Counted from the first letter of the stretch, positions 8,046-19,750 are shown. The stretch: 52,491 bases of DNA from Pseudonocardia hydrocarbonoxydans (GCF_006539565.1 NZ_BJNG01000043.1:1-52491); one strand, 5' to 3'. Notes: generated by a model from the letters alone, not told the origin. Translations and numbers: made by a program.

Positions 8046-9470
8046 GTGGTGGCACAGGGCGAGGCGCGGGAGCAGGCAGGCCCGCCGACCGGCCGCACGA
8101 TCGAGCTCGTGCTGCTGGCGTTCGCGGCGGTGCTGGTCACCGGCGCGCTCATCCTGGTGGAGGCCAACCAGGAGCAGACGCTGACGATCGACCTGCTGCT
8201 CATCGGCGCGGCCTACCTGGCGCTGCTGGTGGGGGCCCACCTCGCCGTCCGCAGGCTGGCGCCCTACGCCGACCCGCTGATCCTGCCCGCGGTGGCCCTG
8301 CTCAACGGGCTGGGCCTGGTGATGATCTACCGGCTCGACCTGGCCAAGGCCGACCGCGCCGTCGCACTGGGCAACGACCTGCCGACGCTGCTGTGGCCGC
8401 GCCAGGTCGCCTGGACCGGCGTCGGGCTGCTGCTGTTCGTCGCGGTGCTCTGGGTGGTCCGCGACCACCGCAAGCTGGCCGCCTACGCCTACACCGCGGG
8501 GTTCACCGGGCTGATCCTGCTCGCGCTGCCGGGCGTGCTGCCGTCGTCGATCTCCGAGGTCAACGGGGCGAAGATCTGGCTGCGGCTGGGCATCTTCTCC
8601 ATCCAGCCCGGCGAGTTCGCGAAGATCCTGCTGATCATCTTCTTCGCGGCGTTCCTGGTGCAGAAGCGCGACCTGTTCTCCACGGCCGGGCGCCGCTTCC
8701 TGGGCATGGAGCTCCCCCGCGCCCGCGACCTCGCGCCGCTGCTCGTCGCCTGGGCGTTCTCGGTCGGCGTGCTGGTGCTCGAACGCGACCTGGGCACCTC
8801 GCTGCTGTTCTTCGGCATCGTCCTGGTGCTGCTCTACACGGCCACCGAGCGCGTGTCCTGGATGCTGATCGGGCTGTCGTTCTTCGCCGCGGGCGGGTTC
8901 GTCGCCTACCAGCTGTTCGGCCACGTCCGCACCCGCGTCCAGATCTGGATCGACCCGTTCGCCGACTTCGACGGCGCCGGCTTCCAGATCGGCCAGGCGC
9001 TGTTCGGCCTGGGCACCGGCGGGCTCGGCGGCACCGGTCTCGGCGCGGGCCGCCCGGAGCTGGTGCCGTTCGCCGAGAGCGACTTCATGCTCTCCTCGCT
9101 GGGCGAGGAGCTGGGCCTGATCGGGCTCGCCGCGATCATGGTGATCTACCTGGTGCTGATCACCCGCGGGCTGCGCAGCGCGCTCGCCGTGCGCGACAGC
9201 TTCGGCAAGCTGCTGGCCACCGGCCTGGCGTTCACGCTCGCCCTGCAGGTGTTCATCGTCGCGGGCGGGGCGTCCAAGCTGATCCCGCTCACCGGCCTGA
9301 CGCTGCCGTTCCTGTCCTACGGTGGCAGCTCGCTGGTCGCCAACTACGCGCTGGTCGCGCTGCTGCTGCGCATCTCCAACGCCGCACGCGCGCCGCTGCC
9401 CCGGCGCCCGGCCGTCCCGCTGCCGCCGATCGCGGAGGCCGGGACCGAGCTGGTGGAGCGGCCCTCATGA
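8046..9470 (+). CDS. rodA: RodA/FtsW-family SEDS peptidoglycan glycosyltransferase
   Basis: 474 residues with about 12 membrane segments. SEDS hallmarks are visible: NGAKIWLRLG with QPGEFAKI, the extracytoplasmic loop RPELVPFAESDFMLSSLGEE and the C-terminal PLTGLTLPFLSYGGSS. It polymerises lipid II glycan strands during elongation with the class B PBP encoded next. GTG 8046 directly follows the pstP stop. Confidence 0.95.
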   Translation: MVAQGEAREQAGPPTGRTIELVLLAFAAVLVTGALILVEANQEQTLTIDLLLIGAAYLALLVGAHLAVRRLAPYADPLILPAVALLNGLGLVMIYRLDLAKADRAVALGNDLPTLLWPRQVAWTGVGLLLFVAVLWVVRDHRKLAAYAYTAGFTGLILLALPGVLPSSISEVNGAKIWLRLGIFSIQPGEFAKILLIIFFAAFLVQKRDLFSTAGRRFLGMELPRARDLAPLLVAWAFSVGVLVLERDLGTSLLFFGIVLVLLYTATERVSWMLIGLSFFAAGGFVAYQLFGHVRTRVQIWIDPFADFDGAGFQIGQALFGLGTGGLGGTGLGAGRPELVPFAESDFMLSSLGEELGLIGLAAIMVIYLVLITRGLRSALAVRDSFGKLLATGLAFTLALQVFIVAGGASKLIPLTGLTLPFLSYGGSSLVANYALVALLLRISNAARAPLPRRPAVPLPPIAEAGTELVERPS

Positions 9471-9483
9471 TCGGTTTCCGGCT

Positions 9484-10959
9484 GTGAACACCCCCGTCCG
9501 CCGCATCGCCATCGCCGTGATGGCGATGGTCCTGCTCCTGATGGCCAACCTGACCTACATCCAGGTGGTCAAGGCCGGCGACTACCGCACCGACCAGCGC
9601 AACCAGCGCGTCCTGCTCGCGGAGTACTCCCGCCAGCGGGGGCAGATCAGCGCGCAGGGGCAGGTGCTGGCGCGCAGCGTCGAGACCGACGGCCAGTACC
9701 CGTTCCAGCGCGAGTACCCCGACGGGCCCGCCTTCGCCTCGATCACCGGCTACTACTCGCTGATCTACAGCGCGGGCGGCCTGGAGCGGGCGGCCAACGA
9801 CGTCCTCAACGGCAGCGACGACCGGCTGTTCACCCGCCGCCTGTCCGACCTGATCACCGGCCGCGACCCGAGCGGCGGCAACGTCGTCACCACGATCGAC
9901 CCGGCGGTGCAGCAGGCCGCCTACGACGCGCTCTCGGAGAACGGCTACACCGGCTCGGTCGTGGCGCTGCAGCCCTCGACAGGCGCGATCCTGGCCATGG
10001 CCTCCACGCCGTCCTACGACCCGAACCCGCTGGCCGCGCAGGGTGCCCGGACCCAGCAGGACGCCTGGGCGGAGTACACCGACGCCGACCCGCCGGTGCT
10101 CACCAACCGGGCGATCCAGGAGATCTACCCCCCGGGCTCGACCTTCAAGCTGATCGACGTCGCCGCGGCCCTGGAGAGCGGTCGCTACACCCCGGAGAGC
10201 CAGTTCACCGCGGCGTCGAGCATCACCCTGGCCGACACCGCCACGCCGCTGCAGAACTTCAACGGCAACGCCTGCGGCACCGGCCGGACCGCGTCCTTGC
10301 GCGACGCCCTGCAGCGCTCGTGCAACACCGCGTTCGCGGAGCTGGCCGAGCAGCTGGGCGAGCAGGCGCTGCGCGACCAGGCCGAGGCGTTCGGGATCGG
10401 CACCGAGGACATCGCGATCCCGATGGGCGTCGTCCCGTCGACGATCGGCGACATCGAGAGCACCGCGGCGCTGCAGCAGACCAGCATCGGGCAGCGCGAC
10501 GTCGCGCTCACCCCGATGCAGAACGCCATGGTCGTCGCCGCGATCGCCAACGGCGGCCGCCTGATGGCGCCGTACCTGATCTCGGAGATCCAGGGCCAGG
10601 ACCTGGAGACCCTCGACACCACCGAGCCCGACCAGATCGGCCAGTCCGTCAGCCCCGGGGTGGCGCGCACGCTCACCGAGCTGATGGTCAACAACGAGAA
10701 CAGCTACCAGGGCGAGGGCAAGATCCGCGGCGTCCAGATCGCCGCGAAGACGGGCACCGCCGAGCACGGGGTCGACCCCAAGAGCACGCCGCCGCACGTC
10801 TGGTACGTCGCGTTCGCGCCCGCGGAGAACCCGCAGGTCGCGGTCGCGGTGCTGGTCGAGTCCGGCGGTGACCGCAACAACCTGGCCGCCACCGGCGGCG
10901 CCGTCGCCGCCCCGATCGGCCGCGCCGTGATCGGTGCGGCGCTGCGGGGTTCCCAGTGA
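9484..10959 (+). CDS. pbpA: PbpA class B penicillin-binding protein
   Basis: 491 residues: one N-terminal membrane anchor (about 8-25), a PBP dimerisation domain, and a transpeptidase domain with all three active-site motifs, STFK with nucleophile Ser219, SCN at 279-281 and KTG at 422-424. It cross-links peptidoglycan outside the membrane as partner of RodA. GTG 9484 places the membrane anchor at the N-terminus; upstream in-frame sequence lies within rodA. It ends 13 bases before pknA. Confidence 0.95.
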   Translation: MNTPVRRIAIAVMAMVLLLMANLTYIQVVKAGDYRTDQRNQRVLLAEYSRQRGQISAQGQVLARSVETDGQYPFQREYPDGPAFASITGYYSLIYSAGGLERAANDVLNGSDDRLFTRRLSDLITGRDPSGGNVVTTIDPAVQQAAYDALSENGYTGSVVALQPSTGAILAMASTPSYDPNPLAAQGARTQQDAWAEYTDADPPVLTNRAIQEIYPPGSTFKLIDVAAALESGRYTPESQFTAASSITLADTATPLQNFNGNACGTGRTASLRDALQRSCNTAFAELAEQLGEQALRDQAEAFGIGTEDIAIPMGVVPSTIGDIESTAALQQTSIGQRDVALTPMQNAMVVAAIANGGRLMAPYLISEIQGQDLETLDTTEPDQIGQSVSPGVARTLTELMVNNENSYQGEGKIRGVQIAAKTGTAEHGVDPKSTPPHVWYVAFAPAENPQVAVAVLVESGGDRNNLAATGGAVAAPIGRAVIGAALRGSQ

Positions 10960-10972
10960 GGGGCCCGGCGCG

Positions 10973-12277
10973 GTGAGGGCGTTCGCGGCCGGGGTGCTCA
11001 TCGCCGACCGGTACCAGCTCGACCGACGCATCGCCGTCGGCGGGATGGGCGAGGTCTGGGAGGCCTCCGACACCCGCCTCGGGCGCAGCGTGGCCGTCAA
11101 GGTGCTGCGGCCGGAGCTGTCCGACGACGAGGAGTTCCTGCACCGGTTCCGGATCGAGGCGCGCACGGTGGCCTCGCTCGACCACACCGGCATCGCCGCC
11201 GTGCACGACTACGGCGAGGACGACCCGTCCGACAGCGGGCGGCGCACCGCGTACCTGGTGATGGAGCTGGTGCGCGGCGAGCCGCTGTCGGCCGTCATCG
11301 CCCGCGGGCCGATCGAGGCCGGGGAGACGCTGCGGATCATCGAGGAGACCGCCCGCGCGCTGCAGGCCGCGCACGAGCGCGGGTTCGTCCACCGCGACGT
11401 CAAGCCGGGCAACATCCTCGTCCGCACCGACGGGCTCATCAAGATCACCGACTTCGGCATCGCGAAGGCCGCCGACGCCGTGCCCGTCACGCGCTCGGGC
11501 ATGGTGATGGGCACCGCGCACTACATCGCACCCGAGCAGGCCAGCGGGGCCGAAGCCGGGCCCGCGGGCGACGTCTACTCGCTCGGCATCGTCGGCTACG
11601 AGTGCCTGGCCGGGCACCGGCCGTTCCGCGCCGACAGCGCCGTGGCCGTCGCGATGATGCAGGTGCGCGACGAGCCGCCGCCGCTGCCCGGCACGATCCC
11701 GGTCGAGGCGCGCGAGCTGATCGAGTCGGTGCTGGTCAAGGACCCGACGCAGCGCTACGCGACGGGCGGGGAGTTCGCCGAGGCGGTGGCCGCCGTCCGG
11801 CGCGGGCAGGCGCTGCCGGTGCCGTCCGGGCTCACGCCCCGCGGCGGGTCCACCCCGGTGGCCCCGCCCCCCGAGGCCCGCACCCGGCGTCGCGCGCCCG
11901 CCCCGCCGCCGCCGCCCGGGGCCGCGCCCGACGGGCGGTACACGCCGGGGCGGCACGCCTCGGGCCCGCACCGGCTCCCGGAGCCGCGGCCCGACACCGG
12001 GCCCGGCGCCCGTGCCGAGGGACGCGCGGCCGAGCGTCACCACGAGCCCGCCCGCCGGCCCCCCACGGAGCCCCTGCGGCTGCAGCCGGCCACCGGGCCG
12101 GGTCGCGGGCTGCTGATCGTGCTGTTCGTGCTGCTCACCGTCGCCGCGGTGGTGTTCGGCATCTTCGTGGTCCGGGCTCTCGGGGAGGGCGACCCGGGCA
12201 CGGGCGCGGGGGTACGGGTGGTGGCGCCCCAGGGGGTGGCGGCCGGCTCGATGATCGACTCAGGAACGGTCCGGTGA
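10973..12277 (+). CDS. pknA: PknA Ser/Thr protein kinase
   Basis: 434 residues. The kinase domain occupies about 1-275, with Gly-rich GGMGEVWEA, Lys43, HRD at 140-142, DFG at 160-162 and the activation-loop segment [17 protein letters not shown] Pro/Arg-rich juxtamembrane linker leads to one membrane segment (about 384-405) and a short exterior tail. In mycobacteria PknA is essential and controls growth and division with PknB. GTG 10973 sits just before the kinase fold. Confidence 0.95.
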   Translation: MRAFAAGVLIADRYQLDRRIAVGGMGEVWEASDTRLGRSVAVKVLRPELSDDEEFLHRFRIEARTVASLDHTGIAAVHDYGEDDPSDSGRRTAYLVMELVRGEPLSAVIARGPIEAGETLRIIEETARALQAAHERGFVHRDVKPGNILVRTDGLIKITDFGIAKAADAVPVTRSGMVMGTAHYIAPEQASGAEAGPAGDVYSLGIVGYECLAGHRPFRADSAVAVAMMQVRDEPPPLPGTIPVEARELIESVLVKDPTQRYATGGEFAEAVAAVRRGQALPVPSGLTPRGGSTPVAPPPEARTRRRAPAPPPPPGAAPDGRYTPGRHASGPHRLPEPRPDTGPGARAEGRAAERHHEPARRPPTEPLRLQPATGPGRGLLIVLFVLLTVAAVVFGIFVVRALGEGDPGTGAGVRVVAPQGVAAGSMIDSGTVR

Positions 12278-12383
12278 GCCCGCACAACACGCCGACCGGC
12301 GCTCGGGTGGTGGGGGGAACACCTCGGGCGTACACGGCGCCCGGCATGATGACCTCGTCCACACGAACCTCCCAGAGGCCGCG

Positions 12384-14303
<1,920 letters not shown>

Positions 14304-14330
14304 GTCGCGCGCCGGGGCACACTGGTGCCC

Positions 14331-14966
14331 ATGCGCGTGCTCGTGATCGACAACTACGACAGCTTCGTCTACAACCTCGTCCAGTACCTCGCCCAGCTCG
14401 GCGCCGACACCACGGTGCGGCGCAACGACGAGGTCGACCTCGACGAGCTCGGCGACGTCGACGGGGTGCTGGTGAGCCCCGGGCCGGGCACGCCCGAGCG
14501 GGCCGGGATCAGCGTCGAGGCGATCCGGCGGTGCGCCGACCGCGAGCTGCCGCTGCTCGGCGTGTGCCTGGGCCACCAGGCGATCGGGGCGGCCTGGGGC
14601 GGGGTCGTGGAACGGGCGCCCGAGCTGCTGCACGGCAAGACCTCGCTGGTGCACCACGAGGGCGCGGGGGTGCTCGCCGGTCTGCCCGACCCGTTCGTCG
14701 CCACGCGCTACCACTCGCTGTCGATCCGGCCGGACACCCTGCCCTCGGAGCTGGAGGTCACCGGCCGCACCGACAGCGGCGTCATCATGGCGGTGCGGCA
14801 CCGGGCGCTGCCCATCGAGGGCGTGCAGTTCCATCCCGAGTCGGTGCTCACCGAGCACGGCCACCGCCTGCTGGCCAACTGGATGGCCGCCGCGGGCCAT
14901 CCCGCCCCGGAGCCGGTCGTCGAGGCCCTGACGGCCGAGACCGCGGCCCTGAGCGCCCGCGCCTGA
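14331..14966 (+). CDS. trpG: Glutamine amidotransferase, TrpG/PabA family
   Basis: A 211-residue class I glutamine amidotransferase with the complete triad: Cys79 in GVCLGHQ, His168 and Glu170 in FHPES. It supplies ammonia from glutamine to a chorismate-using partner (anthranilate or aminodeoxychorismate synthase). The gene beside pknB is called trpG in mycobacteria, but the partner is not in this window, so the TrpG/PabA assignment stays open. ATG 14331 is chosen over GTG 14325. Confidence 0.9.
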   Translation: MRVLVIDNYDSFVYNLVQYLAQLGADTTVRRNDEVDLDELGDVDGVLVSPGPGTPERAGISVEAIRRCADRELPLLGVCLGHQAIGAAWGGVVERAPELLHGKTSLVHHEGAGVLAGLPDPFVATRYHSLSIRPDTLPSELEVTGRTDSGVIMAVRHRALPIEGVQFHPESVLTEHGHRLLANWMAAAGHPAPEPVVEALTAETAALSARA

Positions 14967-14971
14967 CCCCA

Positions 14972-15034
14972 CCGGTTGCAGTGGTGTGGCTCTACTGCAA
15001 CCGGGTCGGAGTGGAGCCACCCCACTGCAACCGG
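14972..15034. terminator. Near-perfect 25-bp inverted repeat between trpG and crgA
   Basis: The outer arms CCGGTTGCAGTGG (14972-14984) and CCACTGCAACCGG (15022-15034) are perfect. After one mismatched position, inner arms GTGGCTCTACT (14986-14996) and AGTGGAGCCAC (15010-15020) pair with one G-T. The 13-base loop contains a further GCAACCGG, allowing alternative pairing with the left arm. It probably ends the fhaA-trpG transcript. Confidence 0.6.
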
Positions 15035-15116
15035 CTCGGCCGGGGGTCTGCGCGCTAGCCTGGGGCCAGAGTCCGGTGCGGTGTGCGCCGGTGACGCCGT
15101 CTCACGAGGTCTGCAG

Positions 15117-15386
15117 ATGCCGAAGAGCAAGGTCCGCAAGAAGGCCGTCTACACCCCGCCCGCGGGCGACAAGCGGACGACCACACCGGTCAAGGTCACG
15201 GGCCCCACGAACCCGATCTACGTCGCCGTCTTCCTGGGGCTGATGCTGCTCGGGCTGCTCTGGCTGGTCGTCAACTACCTGGCTGTGGACTACATCCCGT
15301 GGATGGCCGCCCTCGGCCCCTGGAACTTCCTCATCGGGTTCTCACTCATCGTGATCGGCCTGTTGATGACGATGAGGTGGCGTTGA
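15117..15386 (+). CDS. crgA: CrgA cell-division protein
   Basis: An 89-residue protein with the family start MPKSKVRKK, a basic cytoplasmic tail of about 30 residues and two membrane segments (about 35-55 and 68-86) joined by a short WMAALGPWN loop. CrgA connects FtsZ, FtsQ and septal PBPs in actinobacteria. The position next to trpG and pknB matches the conserved cluster, although crgA here is on the same strand as trpG. Confidence 0.95.
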   Translation: MPKSKVRKKAVYTPPAGDKRTTTPVKVTGPTNPIYVAVFLGLMLLGLLWLVVNYLAVDYIPWMAALGPWNFLIGFSLIVIGLLMTMRWR

Positions 15387-15433
15387 GCTGCGGAAACACA
15401 CCACTGTAAGTAGTCCCCAGTGTGGATGGACGC

Positions 15434-15442
15434 TGTGGACAA
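15434..15442 (-). promoter_or_regulatory. Consensus DnaA box
   Basis: TGTGGACAA on the plus strand is TTGTCCACA on the minus strand, the actinobacterial DnaA-box consensus. A degenerate copy, TGTGGATGG, lies 13 bases to the left (15421-15429). It lies in the 62-base gap between crgA and the PH-domain gene, 7 bases before the GTG start. Confidence 0.45.
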
Positions 15443-15448
15443 ACTACC

Positions 15449-15895
15449 GTGAGTGATCATGATTGGGCCGTTCGGACCTGGAGCCCGGCCGCCGGCCTGG
15501 TCGCGCTGGGCTGGGTCGGGGCGGTCGCGGCCACGGCCTGGTGCGCGCTCCTGACGGTCTCCGGCGCCGATCCCGCCGGGCGCCTGCTGGCCGGCTGCGC
15601 GGCGCTGGCGCTCGTCGTCGCCGCGCTGTTCGGTACCCGCGCCCGGCCGCGCCTGCGCGTGGACGCCGACGGCCTGACGGTCGGCGGCATGCTGCGCGCC
15701 CGGCACCACCCCTGGCCGCTCGTGCAGGGGGTGCGCGTCCTGCGGACGCGGAGGTTCGGCCGGGAGACCTCGTTGCTGGAGGTCGACACCGTCACCGCCG
15801 ACGGCGGGGAGCGGCTGCTGCTGTTCGGTCGCCTCGACCTCGGCGCCGACCCGGAGGACGTCGCGGCCGAGCTGCTGGCCCTACGCCCCCGCTAG
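15449..15895 (+). CDS. PH-domain membrane protein (Rv0010c-like)
   Basis: 148 residues: two hydrophobic membrane segments in the first 60 residues, then a small bacterial PH-like beta domain beginning near ARPRLRVDADGLTV and ending FGRLDLGADPEDV. It resembles M. tuberculosis Rv0010c in layout and position beside crgA; function unknown. GTG 15449 is chosen because the first membrane segment follows about 15 residues later. Its last 15 bases overlap the end of the convergent rhomboid gene. Confidence 0.75.
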   Translation: MSDHDWAVRTWSPAAGLVALGWVGAVAATAWCALLTVSGADPAGRLLAGCAALALVVAALFGTRARPRLRVDADGLTVGGMLRARHHPWPLVQGVRVLRTRRFGRETSLLEVDTVTADGGERLLLFGRLDLGADPEDVAAELLALRPR

Positions 15896-16741
15896 GACGG
15901 CGCCCGCGGCGACCACCACGAGCAGCACCACGGCGATCGCCGCCAGGCCGCCGCCCTGCACCGGCGCGCGCCGGGCGGGTGGGGCGTAGACGAGCACGGC
16001 GGTGGCCGCGGCGCCCGCGAGCAGGCCCCCGAGGTGGGCCTGCCAGGAGATGCCGGGGACGAAGAACCCCAACGCCAGGTTGACGGCGAGCAGCCCGAGG
16101 ACCTGGTTGAGCGGCCTGCGCAACCGCAGCAGGGCGACCACGAGCCCGCCCATCAGGCCGAACACCGCGCCGGAGGCGCCCGCGACGTACTCGCCGGGCC
16201 CGTAGAGCACCATCACCGCGGCCGCCCCGCCGAGCATCCCGAGCAGGTACACCGCCAGGAACCGGCCGCGGCCGACCAGCATCTCCATGTCGCGGCCGAT
16301 GATCCACAGCGCGAACATGTTGAACGCGAGGTGCAGCGGGCCGATGTGCAGGAAGCCCGAGGTGACCAGCCGCCACCACTCGCCGGCGGCCACCGTGCCG
16401 GGCGAGAGCGCCCAGTCGACGAACAGCGCGGAGCGCGTGTTGGCACCGATGCTGCCCGCCTGCACGGCCGTGGCGGCGAAGGCGAGCAGGTTGAGCACCA
16501 CCAGCGCGGGCACGACCAGCGGCCGCGCCCCGAGCACGGCGCCGGCGACGGTGGTGGCGCGGCGCACCTCCCGCTGCCCCTGGCGGACGCAGTCGACGCA
16601 CTGGTACCCCACCGACGCCTCGCGCAGGCACTCCGGACACGCCGGGCGCGCGCAACGGGTGCACGCGAGCCCGGTGGGCCGGTCGGGATGGCGGACGCAC
16701 ACCGCCGGGGCTCCGGTGGGCGGGCCGGCGGGGTACGTCAC
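15881..16741 (-). CDS. Rhomboid-family intramembrane serine protease with N-terminal zinc ribbon
   Basis: 286 residues. The first 55 carry Cys/His pairs (CVRHPDR, CTRCARPACPEC, CVDC) resembling a B-box or zinc ribbon. The rest is a six- to seven-segment rhomboid core with LHLAFNMFALW, the catalytic serine in GASGAVFG and the catalytic histidine in QAHLGG. It cleaves membrane proteins within the bilayer; substrates unknown. It ends in overlap with the PH-domain gene and starts 10 bases from the end of ppiA, on the same strand. Confidence 0.93.
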   Translation of the reverse strand: MTYPAGPPTGAPAVCVRHPDRPTGLACTRCARPACPECLREASVGYQCVDCVRQGQREVRRATTVAGAVLGARPLVVPALVVLNLLAFAATAVQAGSIGANTRSALFVDWALSPGTVAAGEWWRLVTSGFLHIGPLHLAFNMFALWIIGRDMEMLVGRGRFLAVYLLGMLGGAAAVMVLYGPGEYVAGASGAVFGLMGGLVVALLRLRRPLNQVLGLLAVNLALGFFVPGISWQAHLGGLLAGAAATAVLVYAPPARRAPVQGGGLAAIAVVLLVVVAAGAVLAGA

Positions 16742-16751
16742 GGCACGTCGC

Positions 16752-17291
16752 TCAGGAGATCTCGATCTTCTGGATCACGATGTCGGTGAGCGGCCGGTCG
16801 GACCGGTCGGTGCTCGTGGACGCGATCTTGTCGACGACGGCGCGCGAGTCGGCGTCGGCGACCTCACCGAAGATCGTGTGCTTGCGGTTGAGGTGCGGCG
16901 TGGGGCCGACGGTGATGAAGAACTGCGAGCCGTTGGTGCCGGGCCCCGCGTTGGCCATCGCCAGCAGGTAGGGCCGGTCGAACTGCAGCTCGGGGTGGAA
17001 CTCGTCGCCGAACTGGTAGCCGGGCCCGCCGCGGCCGGTGCCGGTGGGGTCGCCGCCCTGCAGCATGAAGCCGCTGATCACGCGGTGGAAGACCGAGCCG
17101 TCGTAGAACGGGCCGGTGTCGCCGCCGCTGGCGTTGGGCTGGCTGTAGTTCCCGTCGCCGGTCGCGAGGCCGACGAAGTTCGCGACCGTCTTCGGCGCGT
17201 GGTCGGGGAAGAGGGTGATCGTGATGTCGCCCTCGGAGGTCCGCAGCGTCGCGGTGTTCTTGGCGTTGCCTGGTTCCGTCACAGGGACCAT
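16752..17291 (-). CDS. ppiA: Cyclophilin-type peptidyl-prolyl cis-trans isomerase
   Basis: 179 residues of cyclophilin fold with [14 protein letters not shown] carrying the catalytic Arg, the substrate-pocket block [16 protein letters not shown], and [11 protein letters not shown]. No signal peptide, so it is cytoplasmic. ATG 17291 has GAGGTG about 8 bases upstream and overlaps the preceding hydrolase gene by 13 bases; GTG 17282 (four-base GTGA overlap) is the alternative. It matches ppiA in the conserved origin-proximal cluster. Confidence 0.93.
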   Translation of the reverse strand: MVPVTEPGNAKNTATLRTSEGDITITLFPDHAPKTVANFVGLATGDGNYSQPNASGGDTGPFYDGSVFHRVISGFMLQGGDPTGTGRGGPGYQFGDEFHPELQFDRPYLLAMANAGPGTNGSQFFITVGPTPHLNRKHTIFGEVADADSRAVVDKIASTSTDRSDRPLTDIVIQKIEIS

Positions 17292-18412
17292 GGTGCCAGC
17301 ACCTCGGTGAGGAAGGACGTCACGGTGCCCTCGTAGGCCCCCGGGTCGGCGTTCCAGGCGGCCGTGTGCTCGGGCCCGGCGACCTCGACGTAGCGCAGCG
17401 GCCACTGCAGGCCCGGGGCCGCGGCGGCCAGTGCCCGGCTCGCGGACACCGGCACGGAGGTGTCGTCGTCGGTGTGGAACAGCAGCGTGGGCGGGGTGAC
17501 GGCGGGCGGGCGGCGGCGCAGGTCGAACCGGTCGAAGTCGATGCGGATGCGCCGGCTGGTGATCGCCAGGGCCAGCGGGCTGAGACCGGGGGGCAGCCGC
17601 CGGTTGCGGGCCTGCTGGCGCAGCGTGGCCCGCCAGTCGACGAGCGGGGCGTCCCAGACCACGGCGTCGACCGCTCCGGCCTCCGTCGAGCGGTCGAGGA
17701 AGGCGCCGGTGATGGCGCCGCCCATCGACCAGCCGTAGAGCACGATCCGGCGGGCGCCGTGGCGGCGGGCGTAGCGCACCGCGGCCTCCAGGTCCTCCCA
17801 CTCGGAGTCGCCGAGGTGGTCGCGGGCGTCGGGGCTGGGCGGGGCGTCGCCGTCGTTGCGGTAGCTGGCGACCAGCACCGGCAGGCCCAGCTCGTGCAGC
17901 GCCGGGAGCACCCGCAGCGCCTCGCGGCGGGTGCCGCCGCGGCCGTGGACCGCGACGACCCAGGTGTCGCCCGGGGCCGGCACCAGCCAGGCGGGCGCCG
18001 GGCCCACCGGCGTGGGCACCTCGACCTCGGAGAAGGCCAGGCCGCGCTGCCCCGGGTCGTCCCACGGCCCGGTGTCCAGCACGGCCGACGAGCCGGGCTC
18101 CGGGACGTCGCCGCCGAGCAACGGACGGCGCACCGTCCCGTCGACGACCTCGGCCACCGGTCCCATCCGCGCGAGCCCGCCCACCCAGCGCAGGCCCCAG
18201 GTGCCCGGCTGACGGGTCAGGCGCGAGTCCGCGAGCACGACCGTCGAGCCGGTGACGGCCAGGACGCGCTCCGGATAGACGAGCTGCCGGCGGGTGTCGA
18301 GCAGCACGCCGGAGTAGAACCAGCCGATTCCGCCGAGACCGGCACTGATCCCCACACCGGCACCTGCTGCGAGCCTCGCCACGACCGTCACGGTGTCGAT
18401 GATGTCCGACAC
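17279..18412 (-). CDS. Alpha/beta hydrolase, membrane-anchored
   Basis: 377 residues. A hydrophobic N-terminal segment (about 8-35) anchors it or acts as signal. The hydrolase domain follows an all-beta N-terminal region: oxyanion strand VVAVHGRGG near 152-160, nucleophile elbow GWSMGG with Ser229, acid in HTDDDTSVP and catalytic His in GPEHTAAW. All triad residues are present. The substrate is unknown; similar proteins are annotated as putative peptidases or esterases. GTG 18412 is the likely start, GTG 18391 an alternative. It precedes and overlaps ppiA. Confidence 0.8.
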   Translation of the reverse strand: MSDIIDTVTVVARLAAGAGVGISAGLGGIGWFYSGVLLDTRRQLVYPERVLAVTGSTVVLADSRLTRQPGTWGLRWVGGLARMGPVAEVVDGTVRRPLLGGDVPEPGSSAVLDTGPWDDPGQRGLAFSEVEVPTPVGPAPAWLVPAPGDTWVVAVHGRGGTRREALRVLPALHELGLPVLVASYRNDGDAPPSPDARDHLGDSEWEDLEAAVRYARRHGARRIVLYGWSMGGAITGAFLDRSTEAGAVDAVVWDAPLVDWRATLRQQARNRRLPPGLSPLALAITSRRIRIDFDRFDLRRRPPAVTPPTLLFHTDDDTSVPVSASRALAAAAPGLQWPLRYVEVAGPEHTAAWNADPGAYEGTVTSFLTEVLAPWSL

Positions 18413-18539
18413 GCCGGGGCGGGGTCGACGGCCACCATAACGAGTGAAAGACGATGACGGACACGTTAAGTGCACAACCGGGTGCACACCGTTTCGTTGA
18501 GGGGTCTGACCACGAACGCGTCTGGAAGGAACTTCCCGC

Positions 18540-19145
18540 ATGAGCAGCCTCGCACGGCGCAGCCTGCGCACCACCGCCGCCGCGGCCGGAATCGCCGCAC
18601 TCGGCCTCGGGTTCGCCGGCTCCGCGCTGGCCGCCCCCGAACTCCCGGCCCTGCCCGGCACCGACGGACTCGGAGGCGCGGGGATCCCCGAGGCCCCGGC
18701 CGCCCCCGGCCTCGACGGACTCCCCGCCGCCCCCGAGGCCCCCGGCCTGCCCTCGGCCGAGGGCTGGAGCGTCCCCGGCCTCGTCAACGTCGAGATGCCG
18801 GCCGTCAACACCGACTCCCCGGAGCTCCCCGCCGGCGACGCCTTCGAGCTGCCGGCCCTGCCCGGCGCCGAGGGTCTGCCCGAGCTCCCCGCCCTGCCCA
18901 CCGCGGCGGACACCCCGGCCCTGCCCGAGGCCCCCTCCGCCGACGCGCTGCCGGAGGCCCCCTCCACCGACGGGATCGTCAACATGGGCGGCGGCGTCGA
19001 CCAGGTCAGCGGCCCGACCCCGGACGGCTTCGGCCAGAACCAGGTCGGCGCGATGGCCGCCGCCGACATGGCGAAGATGATCGCCGAGCTGGCGCAGGGC
19101 GCCGGGTCCGGCGAGTCGATGACGGAGAACCAGCAGATCGGCTGA
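18540..19145 (+). CDS. Secreted Ala/Pro/Glu/Leu-rich repeat protein
   Basis: 201 residues. The signal peptide is clear ([10 protein letters not shown], hydrophobic core, SALAAPELP). The mature part is built from short repeats such as [15 protein letters not shown] and LPEAP up to about residue 150, then a non-repetitive tail with a run of Gln/Met ([18 protein letters not shown]). It has no cysteine and is acidic. GGAAGGA lies about 9 bases before ATG 18540. Function unknown; likely extracellular or wall-associated. Divergent from the hydrolase, with the 127-base gap holding both promoters. Confidence 0.7.
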   Translation: MSSLARRSLRTTAAAAGIAALGLGFAGSALAAPELPALPGTDGLGGAGIPEAPAAPGLDGLPAAPEAPGLPSAEGWSVPGLVNVEMPAVNTDSPELPAGDAFELPALPGAEGLPELPALPTAADTPALPEAPSADALPEAPSTDGIVNMGGGVDQVSGPTPDGFGQNQVGAMAAADMAKMIAELAQGAGSGESMTENQQIG

Positions 19146-19163
19146 CCCACGTCGGCCCGACGG

Positions 19164-19187
19164 CCACTGCGCAACGGGGCGCAGTGG
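19164..19187. terminator. Hairpin after the secreted-protein gene
   Basis: CCACTGCGC (19164-19172) pairs perfectly with GCGCAGTGG (19179-19187) across a 6-base loop, 19 bases after the stop at 19145. There is no T-run. Confidence 0.55.
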
Positions 19188-19288
19188 TCCGTTACCCCCC
19201 CAGTTATCAGTCATCGCAGTGGTCAGTCACCCCGTGCGCTACCTCCGAGGTCATCGACCCGACGACCGGGCTGCACGACAGTTCGGTC

Positions 19289-19708
19289 ATGACATCGACG
19301 ACCGGATCCCGCACCTCCGCCCCCACCCGCGACGGCGGTCGCCTGCTGCGCCGCGCCCTGCGCCTGGACGCCGCCGCCTCGGGTGCGCTCGGCGTGGCCG
19401 CCCTGGCCGCGGCGCCCGCGCTGGCCGGCCTGCTCGGCCCGCCCACCCCGGTGCTGCTCGGGGTCGGCGCGTTCCTCGCACTGTTCGCCGCCGGGCTGCT
19501 GGTGCTCGCCGCCCGGCCCGCGATCCCCCGGCCCGCCGCGTGGACGGTCGTCCTCGGCAACGCCGGCTGGGTCGCCGCGAGCGTCGCCACGGCCGTGCTG
19601 GCGGCGCCCGTCCTGACCGGGCTCGGCGTCGCCGTGGTGCTGGCCCAGGCCGCGGCCGTCGCGGTGTTCGCCGACCTGCAGTGGCTGGGCCTGCGCCGGA
19701 TGGGCTGA
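19289..19708 (+). CDS. Small four-helix membrane protein
   Basis: 139 residues with four predicted membrane segments (about 33-50, 55-75, 84-104, 108-128) after a 25-residue polar N-terminus. The pattern resembles small uncharacterised actinobacterial integral membrane proteins. ATG 19289 is the first start that leaves a short polar lead. No catalytic motif is visible; function unknown. Confidence 0.65.
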   Translation: MTSTTGSRTSAPTRDGGRLLRRALRLDAAASGALGVAALAAAPALAGLLGPPTPVLLGVGAFLALFAAGLLVLAARPAIPRPAAWTVVLGNAGWVAASVATAVLAAPVLTGLGVAVVLAQAAAVAVFADLQWLGLRRMG

Positions 19709-19750
19709 GCGGGTACGGGCGGTGGGCCCCGGACCCACCGCCCGCCGAGT

